Shown piece after piece: positions 30,242 to 41,493 of a DNA stretch of 61,741 bases; position 1 is the stretch's first letter, and each line of letters starts with the position of its first letter. A program made the position numbers and the translations under genes. The notes beneath the pieces were generated by a model that saw nothing but the letters and a program-made list of their open reading frames with translations, had not been told where the DNA came from and made no database searches. Origin of the DNA: Marinilabiliales bacterium (lineage in GTDB: Bacteria; Bacteroidota; Bacteroidia; Bacteroidales; ML635J-15); NCBI GenBank assembly GCA_002869385.1, contig PKTB01000017.1:1-61741 (forward strand), written 5' to 3'.

Positions 30242-33200
30242 ATGAAAAAAGCTACACTCACTTTACTAATTACTATTGTAATTACTCAATTATCAGCACA
30301 AGTCTTTAAAGGCCAAGAGGCTAGCAAGATAGCACCAAGTTCTGATATTGTTAGAATGAATGATTTCTCTAAAGTGCCAGATTTTATTCATTTTCAGAAA
30401 TCTGTTAACATAGATTTAAACAAAGCTATTAATTACACAATAGATTTCTTCGATTCTGATAATCTCAATATCGAAATTTATCAGACTCAAAAAAACAGAG
30501 ATAATGAACAGACGGTCCGATTATTTCAAACTTTTAATGGAATACCGATAGAGTTTACTAGATGGCATATTCAACTTAAAGACAATAAGGTTTATGCTAT
30601 GAATGGTTCTCTTTTAGACCAGATAAATGTTAATCCAACTTTTATTATTTCAGAAGAAACAGCTTTGCAAAATGCGCTAGACTACAGTAATGCAGACACT
30701 TATATGTGGGAATCAGAGGGTGAAGAAAGTTTATTAAAAGAATTTACAGGAGATAATCAGGCTACCTATTTCCCAAAGGCTGAAAAAGTAATTGTTCCTG
30801 TTAATAGAAAATTTAACTCAGAAACAACCTACAGAACAGCATACAAATTTAACATCTATTCAAAAGCACCTCATAAAAGAGATAATATTTATGTAGACGC
30901 TCAAACCGGTGAAATATTATTTGAGATGCCACTTATTATTTCATCTGATGAAGTTTGTACAGCTGAAACAGTTTATAGTGGCACACGAAGTATAAATACT
31001 GAATATAATGGTAGCAATTATGTTTTATCCGATAATACTCGTGGCGATGGGGTAAGAACTCTTAACTGCGAAATGGGAACAGATTATGAAGCTGCTACAG
31101 AATTTACAGACGATGATAACTACTGGGACAATGTAAATGCAGATTTAGATGAATACGCTACAGATGCTCAATTTGCTACAATGTCAACTTATGACTATTA
31201 TTACAACATTCATGGTAGAAACAGTATTGATGGTAATGGATATCAACTTTGGTCATTTATACATTTCGACCTTATAGAATATGGATATAGTACATTAACC
31301 AATGCATTTTGGAATGGTCAATGGATGACCTATGGTGATGGAGATGACCCAATAACACCATTAACAACTATTGACATTTGTGCGCACGAAATCACACACG
31401 GTTTAACATCATATACATGTAACCTTAATTATCAGGATGAATCCGGAGCTATTAACGAAGCTTTTAGTGATATTTTTGGTGCATCAGTTGAATTCTATGC
31501 TGTGCCATCTTATGCAGATTGGACAATAGGTGAAGATATTGGTACAACTTTTCGTTCATTAGCTAATCCAAATGCAACAGGAAAGCCTGACACATACCAG
31601 GGTGATTATTGGGTATTTGGTTCTGAAGATTATGGCGGAGTCCATACAAATATGTCACCTCTATGTTATTGGTTCTATCTACTAAGCGAAGGTGGGAGTG
31701 GCACAAATGACAATGGAGACTCTTATTCTGTAACTGCTATTGGACGTGATAAAGCTGAACAAATTGCTTTCAGACTGCAAACTGTATATTTAACTCCAAC
31801 ATCTGAATTTCATGATGCATGGTTTTATGCAATGCAAGCTGCTGCCGATTTATACGGCGCATGTTCAGACGAAGTTCAAGCTGTTGGAGATGGATTTTAT
31901 GCAATTGGTGTTGCAGATGAGCCTTATGTCAACGAAGTTCATGCAGGTTTTACTTCGAGCTATTCTGAAGCTTGTGCCCCGCCATTAGAAGTAAGTTTCA
32001 GTAATACTAGTTACAATGGAGATAATTTCCTTTGGACATTTGGTGATGGATCTACTTCAACTGAAATAAATCCAACACATACATACACTGATTTTGGATA
32101 TTTCGATGTTCAACTTGAAGTTGATGGTAGTGCTTGTGGTTCTGATAATGAATTAATCGAAGATTTTATTGTAATTGATGAATCTATACCTTGTTTAACT
32201 TTACTTCCATCAAGTGGAAATATTATAGTCGAAGGTTGTAATGGGCTTATTTATGATCAAGGAGGCCCGGACGGAAACTATAATGACAATTCAGACGGAA
32301 GTATAACAATCTATTCTCCTGGGTCATCATCAATTGTTTTAACAATCTTAGAATTTAATATCGAAGCTGGTAGTGGGTCAACATGTGATTATGACTATAT
32401 GGCATTTTATGATGGAAACTCTACTTCATCACCTCTAATCAATTCTACAATTTATTGCAATACCAATGGAAATCCAGGAACAATTAGTTCTACGGGTGAA
32501 TATCTTACAATAAGATTAAGTACTGATGGCGGACTAAACTTAGATGGTTTTAAAATACAATATGATTGCATTGCTAACGATAGTCCTCCAACAGCATTAT
32601 TCTCCGCATCTCCTATTTCTTCTTGTAATGGAATAATTGAGTTCACCGACAATTCTTTAAATCTTCCTGACCAATGGGAGTGGGATTTTGGAGATGGAAC
32701 AATAAGTAATGAAGAAAATCCTACGCATTTATACGAATCTAATGGAACTTACGATGTTACTCTAACAGTAAACAACTCATATGGTGAAAATACTTTATTA
32801 AAAGAAGATTATATAATAATAAATATGCCAGATGCTCCTATTTTAGATCCAATTCAAGCATGCTCAAACACCAATTTCATTATTGAGTTAGATTTAGAAG
32901 GTGAAGCACAGTGGTACGAAGAAATTACAGATGAATCTCCTATTTATTCTGGTAATACATGGGATCACGATGCTATAACTGAAGCAACTACTTATTACAT
33001 TAGAGAAATGCTACCAGGTGAAGTTTATAATGTTGGCGCTACAAACAATACTACAAATGGAGGATATTTTGGAAATGAAAGTTATATCCACTATTTAGTA
33101 TTTGATGCATATTCACCATTTATTTTACAATCGGTTGAAGTAAATGCTGACGGGGCTGGTGGAAGGCTCGTAGCTTTAAGAAACAGTAATCAACAAATTA

Positions 33201-33751
33201 TTGAGCAAAAAACAGTTTATTGTGTTGATGGTGTATCTAGAGTAACTCTGAATTTTGATGTTCCTATTGGTGAAAACCTACAATTAGTAGGAATGGGTAG
33301 TCCAGACCTATGGAGAACCAACGAGGGATCTGCATTAAATTATCATTACAATATTGAAAACTATGTTAGCATTAAAGAAAGTAGTGCAAGTACAGGACCA
33401 ACAGACTACTACTACTATTTCTATGACTGGGAAATAAGCACTTATCCTTGTCAATCACCTTTTGTGCCAGTTGAGTTAGTACCAGAAGAATGTACATCAA
33501 ATATTACAAATAAGTTATTGGACGAATTATTTCTATCTCCTAATCCAACAAACAATTACTTTACAATTAATGGTCTTGAACTTATAGAAAATTATCAAAT
33601 CATATTAACTGATATCAGCGGTAAAAGAATCCAATCAGTTCAAAATATTAAAGAGAATAAATTCTCTGCTCAAGGCATGAGTCCCGGTGTATATTTTGTA
33701 AGTATATTATCAGACGATGGCCTTCGAACGATGAAATTAGTAATTCAATAA
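30242..33751 (+). CDS. Secreted thermolysin-type (M4) metalloprotease with PKD, CUB and T9SS domains
   Basis: A 1169-residue exported protease. Signal peptide (1-19), FTP/PepSY propeptide (to ~residue 215), and an M4 catalytic domain with the zinc motif HEITH (~residue 382) and third ligand in GAINEAFSDIFG. Two PKD domains (around residues 580-650 with FLWTFGDGS and 785-860 with WEWDFGDGT) flank a CUB-like domain (CNGLIYDQGGPDGNYNDNS...). A T9SS sorting domain (LFLSPNPTNNYFTI...GMSPGVYFVSI) ends it. It would be secreted through the outer membrane by T9SS and degrade extracellular protein. A terminator follows (33757-33778). Confidence 0.95.
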   Translation: MKKATLTLLITIVITQLSAQVFKGQEASKIAPSSDIVRMNDFSKVPDFIHFQKSVNIDLNKAINYTIDFFDSDNLNIEIYQTQKNRDNEQTVRLFQTFNGIPIEFTRWHIQLKDNKVYAMNGSLLDQINVNPTFIISEETALQNALDYSNADTYMWESEGEESLLKEFTGDNQATYFPKAEKVIVPVNRKFNSETTYRTAYKFNIYSKAPHKRDNIYVDAQTGEILFEMPLIISSDEVCTAETVYSGTRSINTEYNGSNYVLSDNTRGDGVRTLNCEMGTDYEAATEFTDDDNYWDNVNADLDEYATDAQFATMSTYDYYYNIHGRNSIDGNGYQLWSFIHFDLIEYGYSTLTNAFWNGQWMTYGDGDDPITPLTTIDICAHEITHGLTSYTCNLNYQDESGAINEAFSDIFGASVEFYAVPSYADWTIGEDIGTTFRSLANPNATGKPDTYQGDYWVFGSEDYGGVHTNMSPLCYWFYLLSEGGSGTNDNGDSYSVTAIGRDKAEQIAFRLQTVYLTPTSEFHDAWFYAMQAAADLYGACSDEVQAVGDGFYAIGVADEPYVNEVHAGFTSSYSEACAPPLEVSFSNTSYNGDNFLWTFGDGSTSTEINPTHTYTDFGYFDVQLEVDGSACGSDNELIEDFIVIDESIPCLTLLPSSGNIIVEGCNGLIYDQGGPDGNYNDNSDGSITIYSPGSSSIVLTILEFNIEAGSGSTCDYDYMAFYDGNSTSSPLINSTIYCNTNGNPGTISSTGEYLTIRLSTDGGLNLDGFKIQYDCIANDSPPTALFSASPISSCNGIIEFTDNSLNLPDQWEWDFGDGTISNEENPTHLYESNGTYDVTLTVNNSYGENTLLKEDYIIINMPDAPILDPIQACSNTNFIIELDLEGEAQWYEEITDESPIYSGNTWDHDAITEATTYYIREMLPGEVYNVGATNNTTNGGYFGNESYIHYLVFDAYSPFILQSVEVNADGAGGRLVALRNSNQQIIEQKTVYCVDGVSRVTLNFDVPIGENLQLVGMGSPDLWRTNEGSALNYHYNIENYVSIKESSASTGPTDYYYYFYDWEISTYPCQSPFVPVELVPEECTSNITNKLLDELFLSPNPTNNYFTINGLELIENYQIILTDISGKRIQSVQNIKENKFSAQGMSPGVYFVSILSDDGLRTMKLVIQ

Positions 33752-33756
33752 TAATT

Positions 33757-33782
33757 AAAAGCAGCTTAGGCTGCTTTTTTTA
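33757..33782 (+). terminator. Intrinsic terminator of the M4 protease gene
   Basis: AAAAGCAGC and GCTGCTTTT pair around a TTAG loop, followed by a run of T. It begins five bases after the stop codon. Confidence 0.85.
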
Positions 33783-33877
33783 GTTAATAACACGTTAATA
33801 TTTCAAAGCATTTAATATTTCAGTATAAACTTTTTTTTATATTTTTATAACATAATTATTTTATACTAAAATATACC

Positions 33878-34639
33878 ATGAAAAAACACATTTTATTATT
33901 CCTATTAGCTATCCCATTTTTTGCTATTGTATCATGCAGTGATACTAATAATACCACAAAAGAAACAGATGATTCAAATGAATTGAAACTTAGTTTCGAT
34001 GGAACTGAAATACATTATTCCGAAGATTTTAATGAAGAAGAGGTTGAAATACTTGGTCAGTTCTTAATAGAAGCTGATTTTACAGATGGTAGTAAAAAGA
34101 CAGTATATATATCAAAATCTGAAGACAAGTATCAATTTAAAATGCCTGTAAAAGAAGGTTATGAAAAAGATGAAGGTTTTATTGACCTGGTAGAACTATT
34201 TGCTTCACAATTATCATCTTCAGTTTTTAGTGGAGAAAAAGTTGAAATTGTTCTTTGTAATAATGAACTTGAAACATTAAAAACAGTTCAAATGATTGAA
34301 GGTATAAATTTGGGATATAATATGAGAAACTTTGATGGCATAGATTGGCAATATGACAATAATGTCACTGATATTCAAATAGAAAGCCTTAGAAACTATT
34401 TAAACGAAAAAGGATATTTGGACAACAAAATTCAACAAGTTATTTTTTTAAGAGATGAATTATGGTTCCATATTCAATTATATGTTGCAAAAGAGGATTA
34501 TGAAGATAGTGGATTTAAATCTAAGGTAAAAGAAATGGGTCAAGAAATATTTGACAAAGTCGTATTTTGCGAAACTCTGCAGGTAGATATTTGCAATGAT
34601 TTAGGTCTAAGCCAAGTTACATACTTTTACAATAATTAA
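33878..34639 (+). CDS. Lipoprotein with two copies of a ~100-residue repeat domain
   Basis: A lipobox (AIPFFAIVSC) identifies a lipoprotein of 253 residues. The mature part holds a ~100-residue domain twice. The first begins LKLSFDGTEIHYSEDF, continues VEILGQFLIEADFTDGSKK and ends VEIVLCNNELET. The second (FDGIDWQYDNNVT...VDICNDLGLSQV) is more divergent. The same domain appears twice in the neighbouring lipoprotein. I recognise no named family; the pattern FDGTEI(x)Y...LG(x)FL...FTDG...VEI(x)LC is the shared core. It is followed after 26 bases by its sister gene, with no terminator between them. Confidence 0.8.
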   Translation: MKKHILLFLLAIPFFAIVSCSDTNNTTKETDDSNELKLSFDGTEIHYSEDFNEEEVEILGQFLIEADFTDGSKKTVYISKSEDKYQFKMPVKEGYEKDEGFIDLVELFASQLSSSVFSGEKVEIVLCNNELETLKTVQMIEGINLGYNMRNFDGIDWQYDNNVTDIQIESLRNYLNEKGYLDNKIQQVIFLRDELWFHIQLYVAKEDYEDSGFKSKVKEMGQEIFDKVVFCETLQVDICNDLGLSQVTYFYNN

Positions 34640-34665
34640 TATTTACTAATTAAACACAAATAGAC

Positions 34666-35406
34666 ATGAAAAAGAATTTAATTTTTATCGGCTTAATTGT
34701 CCTCTTGATGGGATTTTGGTCTTGTAACAATTATGGTACAAAGTTGACTATTGATGATATGGAACTTTATTATACCGATGAAGTATCTGAAGACGACGCT
34801 GAAGCTGTTGGTGAATACCTTCAGGAACTGGAATTAACAGAAGGTGGTGAAAGAACTGCACAAATCACAAAAGATGGCGACACTTATCAGTTTAGAATGG
34901 TAATCAAAGAAGGTCACGAAGATGATCCTGAAGTAGAATTACTTGCAAATATCATTGCAATGGGACTTTCTGAAGAAGTTTTTGATGGTGATGAAGTTGA
35001 GGTACACTTATGTGATGATCAACTTGAAACAATCGAAGTTATTGAAATGGAAGATTATGATGATGAAGATTATGATTTTGATGATGAGTATGAAATGAAA
35101 GTTTTTGACGGAACTGAAATCGAATACGATTACACTATTACTAAAAGTGAAGTTAATGATCTTGGAAACTTCCTAATAGAAACAGGTTTTACTGATGGAA
35201 CAACTAAAAGTATAGTATTTGTTTACGATGACGATGCTTATATATTTAAAATGGTTGTTGACGAAGATACCTGGGATGATCCTGAATTTGAAGAAATAGC
35301 AAAAACATACGCAAAACAGATGTCTGACGAAGTTTTCTACGGTATGGATGTAGAAATACACCTTTGCGATCCATACTTTAATACCAAAACAAGGGTTAAA
35401 ATGTAA
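34666..35406 (+). CDS. Sister lipoprotein with two repeat domains and acidic linker
   Basis: A lipobox (LLMGFWSC) leads a 246-residue acidic lipoprotein. Two domains of the same type as its neighbour are visible: TKLTIDDMELYYTDEVSEDD...VEVHLCDDQLET, and MKVFDGTEIEYDYTITKSEV...VEIHLCDPYFNT. They are joined by a linker dense in Asp, Glu and Tyr (EDYDDEDYDFDDEYE). The gene follows the first lipoprotein in the same transcription unit and ends at a UUCG-type hairpin. It likely arose by tandem duplication of the gene as well as of the domain. The function is unknown; Ca-binding by the acidic linker is speculation. Confidence 0.8.
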   Translation: MKKNLIFIGLIVLLMGFWSCNNYGTKLTIDDMELYYTDEVSEDDAEAVGEYLQELELTEGGERTAQITKDGDTYQFRMVIKEGHEDDPEVELLANIIAMGLSEEVFDGDEVEVHLCDDQLETIEVIEMEDYDDEDYDFDDEYEMKVFDGTEIEYDYTITKSEVNDLGNFLIETGFTDGTTKSIVFVYDDDAYIFKMVVDEDTWDDPEFEEIAKTYAKQMSDEVFYGMDVEIHLCDPYFNTKTRVKM

Positions 35407-35430
35407 ATACAAGTATCCAAATTAACATTA

Positions 35431-35456
35431 AAGCTGCCTTCGGGCAGTTTTTTTTT
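35431..35456 (+). terminator. UUCG-loop terminator
   Basis: CTGCC and GGCAG pair around a TTCG tetraloop, flanked by AA/TT and followed by a nine-base T run. It ends the lipoprotein pair. Confidence 0.88.
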
Positions 35457-35531
35457 GCTAAATAAAAAATAATTTTGTTCAAGTCAAGTTTATGATTATA
35501 TTATAGTCCTATTAAAGATTATTTTATAATC

Positions 35532-38474
35532 ATGTTTATTAATTGTCATTCATATTATAGTTTAAGACATGGAACATTGTCGCCTGTGCAATTAGCAGAA
35601 AATGCAAGGAAGCACGATGTTGAAACAATAGTCTTAACAGACATAAACAATACTTCAGGAATACCTCAATTTTATTTCGCATGCAGACAAAATGGGATTA
35701 AACCTGTTGCCGGTGTCGATATCAGAGACAAAAACAACAAACAATTATTTATATTAATTGCACGTAACAATCATGGTCTTGCATAAATAAACAAATTTCT
35801 AAGTGATATAAATATCAGAGGAAAGCGAAAAGACAATATTCCGATATTTAATGACACATATATTGTATATCCTTTTAAAGATTTTGATAAAAAAGGTTTG
35901 GGTGATAATGAATTTATTGGCCTTACTCCCACTGACATAAAGCGATTGTTAAGATCGGACTTAATAAAATTCAAAAGCAAGATGCTTGCATTACACAGCA
36001 TTAGTTTTCGAAATATCAAAGATTTTGAACTTTTTAGGAGTTTACGTGCAATTGATAATAATACTTTAATATCTAAACTCCCTACAGATCTTCATGCTAC
36101 ATCCGGAGAGGTTTTTATACACCCCTCCTATATGCGCAAAATTTATGAAGACTATCCTGAAATACTAAGCAATACGCTTAAATTACTAAGATCATGCAGT
36201 CTGATTTTTGACAAAAATCACAAAAATAAAAAACTCTTTACAAAGAGTTTCAATACTGATGTTCAAATGCTAAAGAATCTTTATGAACAAGGCTTGAAAA
36301 ATCGATACGGAGCTCATAACATACTCGCATACGATAGATTAATGTCCGAACTCAATATTATAATCAAGCTAAAATTTGTTTCATACTTTCTGATTGCTCA
36401 TGATATTGTAAAGTATGCACAATCTAAAAACTACTTCTATGTCGGCCGTGGCAGCGGAGCCAATAGTATAGTTGCTTATTGTTTGGGAATAACAGATGTT
36501 GATCCTATTGAATTAAATCTATATTTCGAAAGGTTTTTAAACCCAAAACGCAGCAGCCCCCCCGATTTTGACATCGACTTCTCATGGCGTGACAGAGATG
36601 ATGTATTTAAGTATATCTTTAAAAGGTATGGTACAGAAAACACTGCTTTACTTGGAGCAATGAGTACATTTAAAACAAGGTCGATACTCCGGGAGCTGGG
36701 AAAGGTAAATGGATTACCAAAAGAAGAGCTCGACATTCTGGCAAAAACACCACAATTGGTAAAAAACAAGGATGGTATTCATAAAAGGATAATTGAAACT
36801 GCATCTGATTTATCGGGTTTCCCAAATCTCAGAACGATTCATGCAGGGGGAGTTATAATCAGCGACAATCCCATATATTATTATGCTGCACTGGACATGC
36901 CTCCAAAAGGATTTCAAACAACACAGTGGGATATGTACGTTGCCGAAGATCTCGGATTTGAGAAGTTTGACATTCTTTCACAAAGAGGTTTATGACATAT
37001 TAGAGATTGTGTAGAAATTATTTCTAAAAATCAGAATATTGAAATAGATATTCGTGATGTAGAAAAATTCAAAAAAGATGATACAGTAAATAGCTATTTA
37101 TCTACAGGAAATACTATAGGCTGTTTTTATATTGAGAGTCCTGCAATGCGTGGGCTTATAAGCAAGCTGGAATGTCAGGATTATTTAACTCTTGTAGCTG
37201 CCAGTTCCATTATTCGACCGGGAGTTTCAAAATCGGGAATGATGAAAGAATATATAGTAAGATATAATAATCCAGGAAGCTTTGAATACCTACACCCAGT
37301 AATGGAGCAACAATTAAGCGAAACATTTGGGGTTATGGTATATCAGGAAGATGTTCTTAAAGTATGTCACCACTATGCAGGAATGGACCTTGCCGATGCT
37401 GATGTACTAAGAAGGGCTATGAGTGGAAAATTTCGCTCACGAGCCCAATTTGATAGTATTAAAGATAAATTTTTTAAGCTTTGTCAAAAAAGCAACAGAC
37501 CTGAGAAAATAAGTATTGAGCTATGGAGACAGATAGAATCATTTGCAGGATATTCATTTTCAAAAGCACACTCAGCATCTTACGCTGTCGAAAGCTACCA
37601 GAGTCTTTATCTTAAAACCTACTACCCTCTTGAATTCATGACTGCTGTAATAAATAACTTTGGTGGATATTATTCAACATGGGTGTATTTTCATGAAGCA
37701 CAACGCCTTGGTGCTACAATAAAACTTCCATGTATAAACCAAAGCGAATACCTGACAAGTATCTCCGGTAAAAATATCTATATTGGTTTTATTCACATTC
37801 AAAGTCTAGAGAAGGCATTAATTAGCCATATCATTTTTGAAAGAAATCTAAACGGACATTTTAAATCTTTTGATGATTTTAAAAACAGATGCCAAATACC
37901 TGACGAACAATTAAACATCTTAATTCGTTGCGGAGCCTTTAGTTTCACAGGTGAATCAAAAGCAGAACTAATGTGGAAATCCTGTCTAAACAAATCCAAA
38001 GAAAAAATCAAAGTTTATGACAATCAAAAACGTTTATTTTCAGTTGCAGAATCAGAATACAAACTCCCGGAACTTATAAAGTCAAGTATTGAAGATGCAT
38101 ATGATGAAATCTAACTTATTGGTTTTCCTGTTAGCATAAGTTTTTTTGACCTTTTAAAAACAAAATACAGAGGTGAAGTCAAATTTAAAGACATGCTAAA
38201 GAATCGTGGTAAAACTGTCAGAATGTTGGGAATATTTGTTTGCCTAAAATATGTAAAAACTCATAATGGTCAGATAATGAATTTTATGACCTGGATAGAT
38301 TCGGAAGGTAAGTTTTACGATTCTGTTCATTTTCCTGATACACTTAAAGAATATCCATTTAAAGGTGGCGGGGTTTATTTAATGCTTGGAATTATTGATG
38401 TAGAGTTTGATTATCCTGTATTAAGAGCTCAAAAGCTTGCAAAAATGCCATTTAAACAGGATCCTAGAGAATAA
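35532..38474 (+). CDS. Short DnaE/ImuC-type DNA polymerase III alpha subunit, three in-frame stops
   Basis: Read through, this is a 980-residue C-family polymerase, shorter than replicative DnaE (~1150 or more), as in the Bacteroidota ImuC/DnaE2-like group used in translesion synthesis. The PHP domain (NCHSYYSLRHGTLSP, LTDINNTSGIP) lacks the usual His after LTD. Polymerase motifs are intact: YVGRGSGANSIVAYCLG, PPDFDIDFSWRDRDD with two catalytic Asp, and FEKFDILSQRGL with the third. Three in-frame stops interrupt it: TAA 35784-35786 (codon 85), TGA 36993-36995 (codon 488) and TAA 38112-38114 (codon 861). Family conservation gives Gly at the TGA (RGL-G-HI) and Glu at the last TAA (DEI-E-LIGFPVS); Glu or Lys fits the first. 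No frameshift exists anywhere. Confidence 0.88.
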
Positions 38475-38479
38475 AAACT

Positions 38480-39097
38480 TTATAATTCACCTAGTTTTTC
38501 CATCTTTCTAAGTAGAGGTAAATGCATTCCAAATATTAATAACAAACTAAGAACAAGTTCTAAAATTCCGATATAATCGTCTGAGTTATTTACAGAGATA
38601 TCAATCAAATACGCCAATAAATATGCAGGTGGATAAAAGAAAATCAAAATAACTACCATAAAAGCCATAATCTTTCCTAAAATCCTAATTTTTTTATTCT
38701 CAAAAAACACTCTTCCAAAAAGTCCAATGAAGAAAATAATATTCAAAGCAATATAAAAGATTAGACCTCCCCTTTCCAAAGATTCAAATAATTCATCAGG
38801 GTAAAAGATAATAGTATAAATAAGAAAAATTACAAAAGACAAAATCATTAAGATTGCACTTTTGTTTTTTAACGGAAACCTATAGTTGGTAATTTTAACC
38901 ATATAGGTAATAAAAACAGGTAAACCAATAAAAAAGAACATAATATTAAACGCTCCGGATAAAAACCGAGAATCGTTAAAACTATTATCAGCACCACTAA
39001 CACTAAATAGAACTACTGATAAAGGAGCTAAAATAGTAAACGTAAGGTAAAGTAAAAGTAATATTTTATTTAAACTTGAGCGTTCTGCAAATTTCAT
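38480..39097 (-). CDS. Multi-pass membrane protein of unknown function
   Basis: A 205-residue hydrophobic protein with about six membrane segments (LLLLYLTFTILAPLSVVLF, MFFFIGLPVFITYM, ILMILSFVIFLIYTIIF and others). I recognise no family. The ATG at 39097 is used because an upstream in-frame start (39193) would place the N-terminus inside ackA and across its terminator. It ends six bases from the 3' end of dnaE, which is convergent. Confidence 0.65.
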   Translation of the reverse strand: MKFAERSSLNKILLLLYLTFTILAPLSVVLFSVSGADNSFNDSRFLSGAFNIMFFFIGLPVFITYMVKITNYRFPLKNKSAILMILSFVIFLIYTIIFYPDELFESLERGGLIFYIALNIIFFIGLFGRVFFENKKIRILGKIMAFMVVILIFFYPPAYLLAYLIDISVNNSDDYIGILELVLSLLLIFGMHLPLLRKMEKLGEL

Positions 39098-39112
39098 AAT
39101 CCAAAAATAAAA

Positions 39113-39137
39113 AAAGGCTACCAAAATGGCAGCCTTT
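39113..39137 (-). terminator. Intrinsic terminator of ackA
   Basis: AAAGGCT and AGCCTTT arms pair, with an inner CC/GG, and a T run follows on the minus strand. It lies 19 bases after the ackA stop. Confidence 0.8.
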
Positions 39138-39155
39138 ACAAAATAAAATATAGAA

Positions 39156-40361
39156 TTATTCTCCAAATACCAATCTAACTGTATCCATAGCAATAACTAA
39201 TTCTTCGTTAGTTGTAATAGTCATAACTTTTACTTTCGAATCAGGCATACTTAATACAGTATCCTTACCTTTAAGTCCTTGATTAATCTCATTATTAAAT
39301 TCTACACCAAGATATGACATTTCACTTAGAACCATTCTACGTGTATCATAAGAGTTTTCACCAATACCGCCTGTCATAATAATCAAATCAACACCGTTCA
39401 TTACAGCAGCATAAGCACCGATATATTTTTTCACTCTGTGAGCATACATATCAAGAGTCAATTGAGCTCTTTCATTACCTTTATCTGCTTCAGCTTCAAG
39501 ATCTCTCATATCAGAAGAAATTTCTGAAAATCCATTAGTACCACATTTTTTATTGATAAATGAATTTGCTTCGCTAACAGAAAGGTTTTCTTTTTCCATA
39601 ATGAACAATAAAGCACCTAAATCAAGGTCACCTGTTCTTGTACCCATCATAAGACCTTCAACCGGTGTAAATCCCATGGAAGTATCAACCGATTTTCCAT
39701 TTTTAATAGCAGTAATAGAAGCTCCGTTACCTAAGTGACATGTAATAATCTTCTTTTCGTTCATATTCAAGTCTAAAAGCCTACATGCTTTTTCTGCAAC
39801 AAACTTATGGCTTGTTCCATGAAAACCATACCTTCTAATTTTATATTGTTCATATAATTTATATGGTAATGGATACATATATGAGCTTGCTGGCATACTT
39901 TGATGAAATGAAGTATCAAAAACTGCAGTTTGAGGAACTTGTGGAAGTACATCTAGAATTGCTCTCATTCCTAACAAGTGTGCTGGATTATGCAGAGGAG
40001 CTAAATCGCAACATGCTTCAATTTTACCAATAGCATCATCATCAAGAACAACACTTTGAGTAAAATATTCACCACCGTGAGCAACACGATGTCCAACTGC
40101 TTTTATTTCATCTAAAGATTCAATAACACCATGGTCTTTATCAATAAGTGCATCAAGAACCAGTTTAATTCCAACTGTATTATTTGGAACTTCTGTTTCA
40201 GTTTCAAATTTTTCGTTTCTATCGTTTTTATGAGCAAGGCATCCAACACTTAAGCCAATTCTTTCAACAATACCTTTGGCTCTAACTTCAGGATTTTCAC
40301 ACATCTCTAATAATTGATACTTGATTGATGAGCTGCCACAATTTAGGACTAATACGTTCAT
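39156..40361 (-). CDS. ackA: Acetate kinase
   Basis: Converts acetyl phosphate and ADP to acetate and ATP, the last step of acetate fermentation. The 401 residues carry the ASKHA-fold motifs: VLVLNCGSSSIKYQL, VGHRVAHGGE, FDTSFHQSMP, RRYGFHGTSH, HLGNGASI, MGFTPVEGLMMGTRTGDLD and IIMTGGIGENS. Length and motifs are normal and uninterrupted. It lies 36 bases after pta, its pathway partner, in the same operon. Confidence 0.97.
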   Translation of the reverse strand: MNVLVLNCGSSSIKYQLLEMCENPEVRAKGIVERIGLSVGCLAHKNDRNEKFETETEVPNNTVGIKLVLDALIDKDHGVIESLDEIKAVGHRVAHGGEYFTQSVVLDDDAIGKIEACCDLAPLHNPAHLLGMRAILDVLPQVPQTAVFDTSFHQSMPASSYMYPLPYKLYEQYKIRRYGFHGTSHKFVAEKACRLLDLNMNEKKIITCHLGNGASITAIKNGKSVDTSMGFTPVEGLMMGTRTGDLDLGALLFIMEKENLSVSEANSFINKKCGTNGFSEISSDMRDLEAEADKGNERAQLTLDMYAHRVKKYIGAYAAVMNGVDLIIMTGGIGENSYDTRRMVLSEMSYLGVEFNNEINQGLKGKDTVLSMPDSKVKVMTITTNEELVIAMDTVRLVFGE

Positions 40362-40397
40362 TTTTGGATTTTATTTAGATTTAACATTCGGTTTTTA

Positions 40398-41402
<1,005 letters not shown>

Positions 41403-41493
41403 TCTTTGATAATAATTAGCTAAAAATTGTTCTTTTCAAAAATAATAAAATTTACTCGTTTTTAAAAGCGTTTAAAATAATTTTATTCTTAAT

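Noticed and set aside
35532..38474. Replicative dnaE as the annotation
   Set aside because: The length of 980 residues, the altered PHP motif and overall similarity fit the ImuC/DnaE2-like group better.
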